From Saccharomyces paradoxus (taxonomy: Eukaryota > Ascomycota > Saccharomycetes > Saccharomycetales > Saccharomycetaceae): DNA of 64,000 bases. Positions 61,860 to 64,000 of the stretch are shown in pieces. Numbering within the stretch: position 1 is the first letter of the stretch; each line of letters starts with the position of its first letter. The notes under the pieces were generated by a model, which made no database searches, was not told the origin of the DNA, and saw only the letters and a program-made list of their open reading frames with translations. The stretch lies in assembly GCF_002079055.1 (NCBI RefSeq), contig NC_047501.1, positions 186,001-250,000 on the forward strand, given 5' to 3'. A program made the translations under genes and the position numbers.

Positions 61860-64000
61860 ATGGAATACCAAGACAGTTCGCCACCCAGGTTTAGGAACCC
61901 TAGCTCTAACAGAGTCACTGTATACAACGGTGCCACCCTGCCAACGATGCCGAAGAGCGCCACACCGACATCGAGCTCAACAACAGTTACGACGCATCTG
62001 CAAAATATTAAGGAGGAGGAAGCAAACGATGACGAACTCACTCAAGTAGATCGTTCTTCTCCTCGTGTTCTAGGGAGAATCTCCTCTACATCCTCATCTT
62101 CATCCAATATCGATTTGCACGATAACTTGGATATGTTACACGAAATAGAAAAATCAAATACCAATCTTTCTTTATCAGCTCCCAATTTACACGAGGAAAT
62201 GGGTATGCTCAGCGATAAAGGTAACAGTAAAGAAGAGTTGGCTTTGTTGCCACCTTTACCTCACACAGGTGAAATGGAAATCACTCCACAATTTGACATC
62301 AACGAGGCTATTTTTGAACGAGATGACATTAGCCACTCTTCAAGGCTGGAGGCAGATGACGTGATAGCAAAGTTAGCAAACTCTACTCGAGATGCTACGA
62401 GGGAAGATCAGGAATTTGCCATCGTGGCTCATGGCCACAATGCATCGACAAACGACGATTCGCAGTTAAGCGCTACCATTCTTGACAACCAAACGTCGTT
62501 TGATCTTTCTAAAGCTCTAGAGATGACTAGTTATTCAAACATTTCCAACATTATAAATAGTTCTGGCTCTGAGGGAAGACGTTCAAGGACCCCGGTAAGT
62601 AATGCCACTTTGAAACCACTCTCATCATCTCCTGAAAGTGCGGAACGTGAGGAAAACACGACTTCGTCTTCTTCCACGTCAGGTCACATGGCTACTATGC
62701 AGTATGATCCTAAGGAAAAAACAAATTTCACCCCCGTTTCACCTTCTTCTGTTTTTGATCAACAACAGAACAACGCATCTTTGCGAGAAAGAAGCAGATC
62801 TAATTCTAGTACACTGGCATCCACGCTAAGAGATACGATTATTTCAGGGCTGCCTCAAAACAATAATGCTATAGAAAGAAAATTATCGAGGAAGAGTAAC
62901 AGGAGTAGGAAGAATACGGTGACCTTTGAAGAACGTCTTCAAAAATTGCCGCCCTTGAGCACTCAAACTTCGAACCAATATACGAAGGTAGTTCCAGTTG
63001 AAAATAATATCGCCTTACACGTTCATAACTTACCTACACCAGTATCAAACACTCAAACGCCAGTTACATTTCAATCTGAATCTGGGCTGAGAGGGGGAGA
63101 GAAGAAGATGCCTTTTTTGAGAAGAGCCTCTAGTGCCCTATTAAGAAAGACGTCTGCCAAGAATGGCACCAATCTAACCAGAACAAATACACCTTCTTTA
63201 TCGACATCCCAAACATTTGAATCGGACCTAAATGGTCGGCAACCTATGCTAATTCGACGATCCTCCAATATTGAAAGCAAACTACCTAGAAGGCAGCTTT
63301 CGTGTTCAAAGCTTTATTCGCGTCTGGATTCAGATCTCAAGTCTGCGAATGGCAATCGAGCTTCGGAGGAGGTCTTAGGATCCACCGCAAATGAAGCAGA
63401 ACACGTCTACAGGAAAACGTCCCTCGGCTCTAAGATAAGGAGAGGTTTCACTAGAATATTGAGTGATAGTAATAATAGTAAGGAAGTTCTCACTTCATCG
63501 CCCAAATCTATTGCGACCGCAGGACCGACAGCATTGTCTTTATCCTCTTTATCTACCACGGGAAGCAATCCGATAACGCCAAGCTCCAAAGAAAATAATC
63601 GAGTTTCAATAGATAGCGTGAGTACAGTTAATCGAACATCAACATCTCTCCCACAGTCATCAACAGACATCGTATCTCCATTACGCGAAGAAACCAGGAT
63701 CAATGTTCCAAAAAGATCATCAAGTAGAAAGATACTATCTAAAAATTCAAGCAAGAGAGATGTACTGCCCGAACAGCAGGCAAAAACAAGTGAGATATAT
63801 TTAGATAAAGAAGCGTTACGAAGTTTTGTTCCTGTACTCTCCGTCACAGAGGACACACATCGCATTAACCGCTCTTCGTTACAAACGCAGTCTACTATCG
63901 GATTATGCATTGACAATTTAAGAAACAAAGAAGGCAAGAAGCTCGACGCCAAGGAATACGTGGAAATTCTGACGCAGCAGCAACGCAAGGAAGATGAAAG
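61860..64000 (+). CDS. YOL036W homologue, large Ser-rich protein of unknown function (partial)
   Basis: 713 codons are open from the ATG at 61860 to the right edge; S. cerevisiae YOL036W is about 760 residues, so perhaps 50 are missing. No enzymatic motif is seen. The sequence is disordered and very rich in Ser/Thr/Asn, with many basic Ser-flanked patches such as RERSRSNSS, RKLSRKSNRSRKNT and RRASSALLRKTS. These resemble basophilic (PKA/AGC-type) kinase sites, an inference only. The last part (KEYVEILTQQQRKEDE) may begin a folded C-terminal segment. It has a paralogue (YIR016W) in S. cerevisiae. Identified by synteny and recognition. Confidence 0.9.
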   Translation, partial: MEYQDSSPPRFRNPSSNRVTVYNGATLPTMPKSATPTSSSTTVTTHLQNIKEEEANDDELTQVDRSSPRVLGRISSTSSSSSNIDLHDNLDMLHEIEKSNTNLSLSAPNLHEEMGMLSDKGNSKEELALLPPLPHTGEMEITPQFDINEAIFERDDISHSSRLEADDVIAKLANSTRDATREDQEFAIVAHGHNASTNDDSQLSATILDNQTSFDLSKALEMTSYSNISNIINSSGSEGRRSRTPVSNATLKPLSSSPESAEREENTTSSSSTSGHMATMQYDPKEKTNFTPVSPSSVFDQQQNNASLRERSRSNSSTLASTLRDTIISGLPQNNNAIERKLSRKSNRSRKNTVTFEERLQKLPPLSTQTSNQYTKVVPVENNIALHVHNLPTPVSNTQTPVTFQSESGLRGGEKKMPFLRRASSALLRKTSAKNGTNLTRTNTPSLSTSQTFESDLNGRQPMLIRRSSNIESKLPRRQLSCSKLYSRLDSDLKSANGNRASEEVLGSTANEAEHVYRKTSLGSKIRRGFTRILSDSNNSKEVLTSSPKSIATAGPTALSLSSLSTTGSNPITPSSKENNRVSIDSVSTVNRTSTSLPQSSTDIVSPLREETRINVPKRSSSRKILSKNSSKRDVLPEQQAKTSEIYLDKEALRSFVPVLSVTEDTHRINRSSLQTQSTIGLCIDNLRNKEGKKLDAKEYVEILTQQQRKEDE

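Overview
This window is nuclear DNA from a budding yeast of the Saccharomyces sensu stricto group. It covers about 64 kb collinear with the left arm of S. cerevisiae chromosome XV, from HST1 (YOL068C) to YOL036W. Gene order and orientation match that reference as I remember it. Many proteins differ from remembered S. cerevisiae sequences by several to about ten percent (GSH2 is clearly divergent, GPD2 nearly identical), so I read it as a sibling species or a very diverged strain. I cannot name the species by eye.

Layout: 1-11463 is a minus-strand run: HST1 (cut by the left edge), RTG1, RIB2, INP54, MET22, CRT10, APM4. Then come PRS5(+), MAM3(-), GPD2(+), ARG1(+), the dipeptidyl peptidase III gene YOL057W(+), GPM3(+) and THI20(-). 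From 26144 to 33426 lies a tRNA-flanked retrotransposon landing zone: tRNA-Gly(GCC), a solo Ty3-type sigma LTR with perfect 5-bp target duplication, a Ty4-type tau LTR, delta fragments, a whole-looking Ty1/Ty2-family element in minus orientation, and tRNA-Asn(GTT). From 33641: PSH1, AIM39, DDR2, SPE2, an H/ACA snoRNA (snR81), GAL11/MED15, GSH2, the intron-bearing paralogue pair RRT8 and LDS2, PSK2, PEX15, NTG2, NGL1, NOP12, RPS15, RPP2A, PRE6 and YOL036W (cut by the right edge).

Functional threads: metabolism (riboflavin, thiamine, PRPP, arginine, glycerol, polyamines, glutathione, sulfate detoxification), transcription control (Hst1, Rtg1, Crt10, Med15), ribosome biogenesis (Nop12, uS19, P2-alpha) and the proteasome (alpha-4). 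Promoter motifs agree with known regulons: Gcn4 sites before ARG1, stress elements before DDR2, PAC/RRPE before NOP12, and an Rpn4 PACE box before PRE6.

Most notable: the snoRNA at 39362-39543 folds into two hairpins, and its first pocket complements U2 snRNA around U42. RRT8 and LDS2 carry introns at what looks like the same position and phase. AIM39 and HST1 each have an in-frame stop in the region annotated as N-terminal coding sequence in S. cerevisiae. The Ty element looks mosaic. The RPS15-RPP2A intergenic region holds a cluster of GC-rich inverted repeats. I found no wholly new system.
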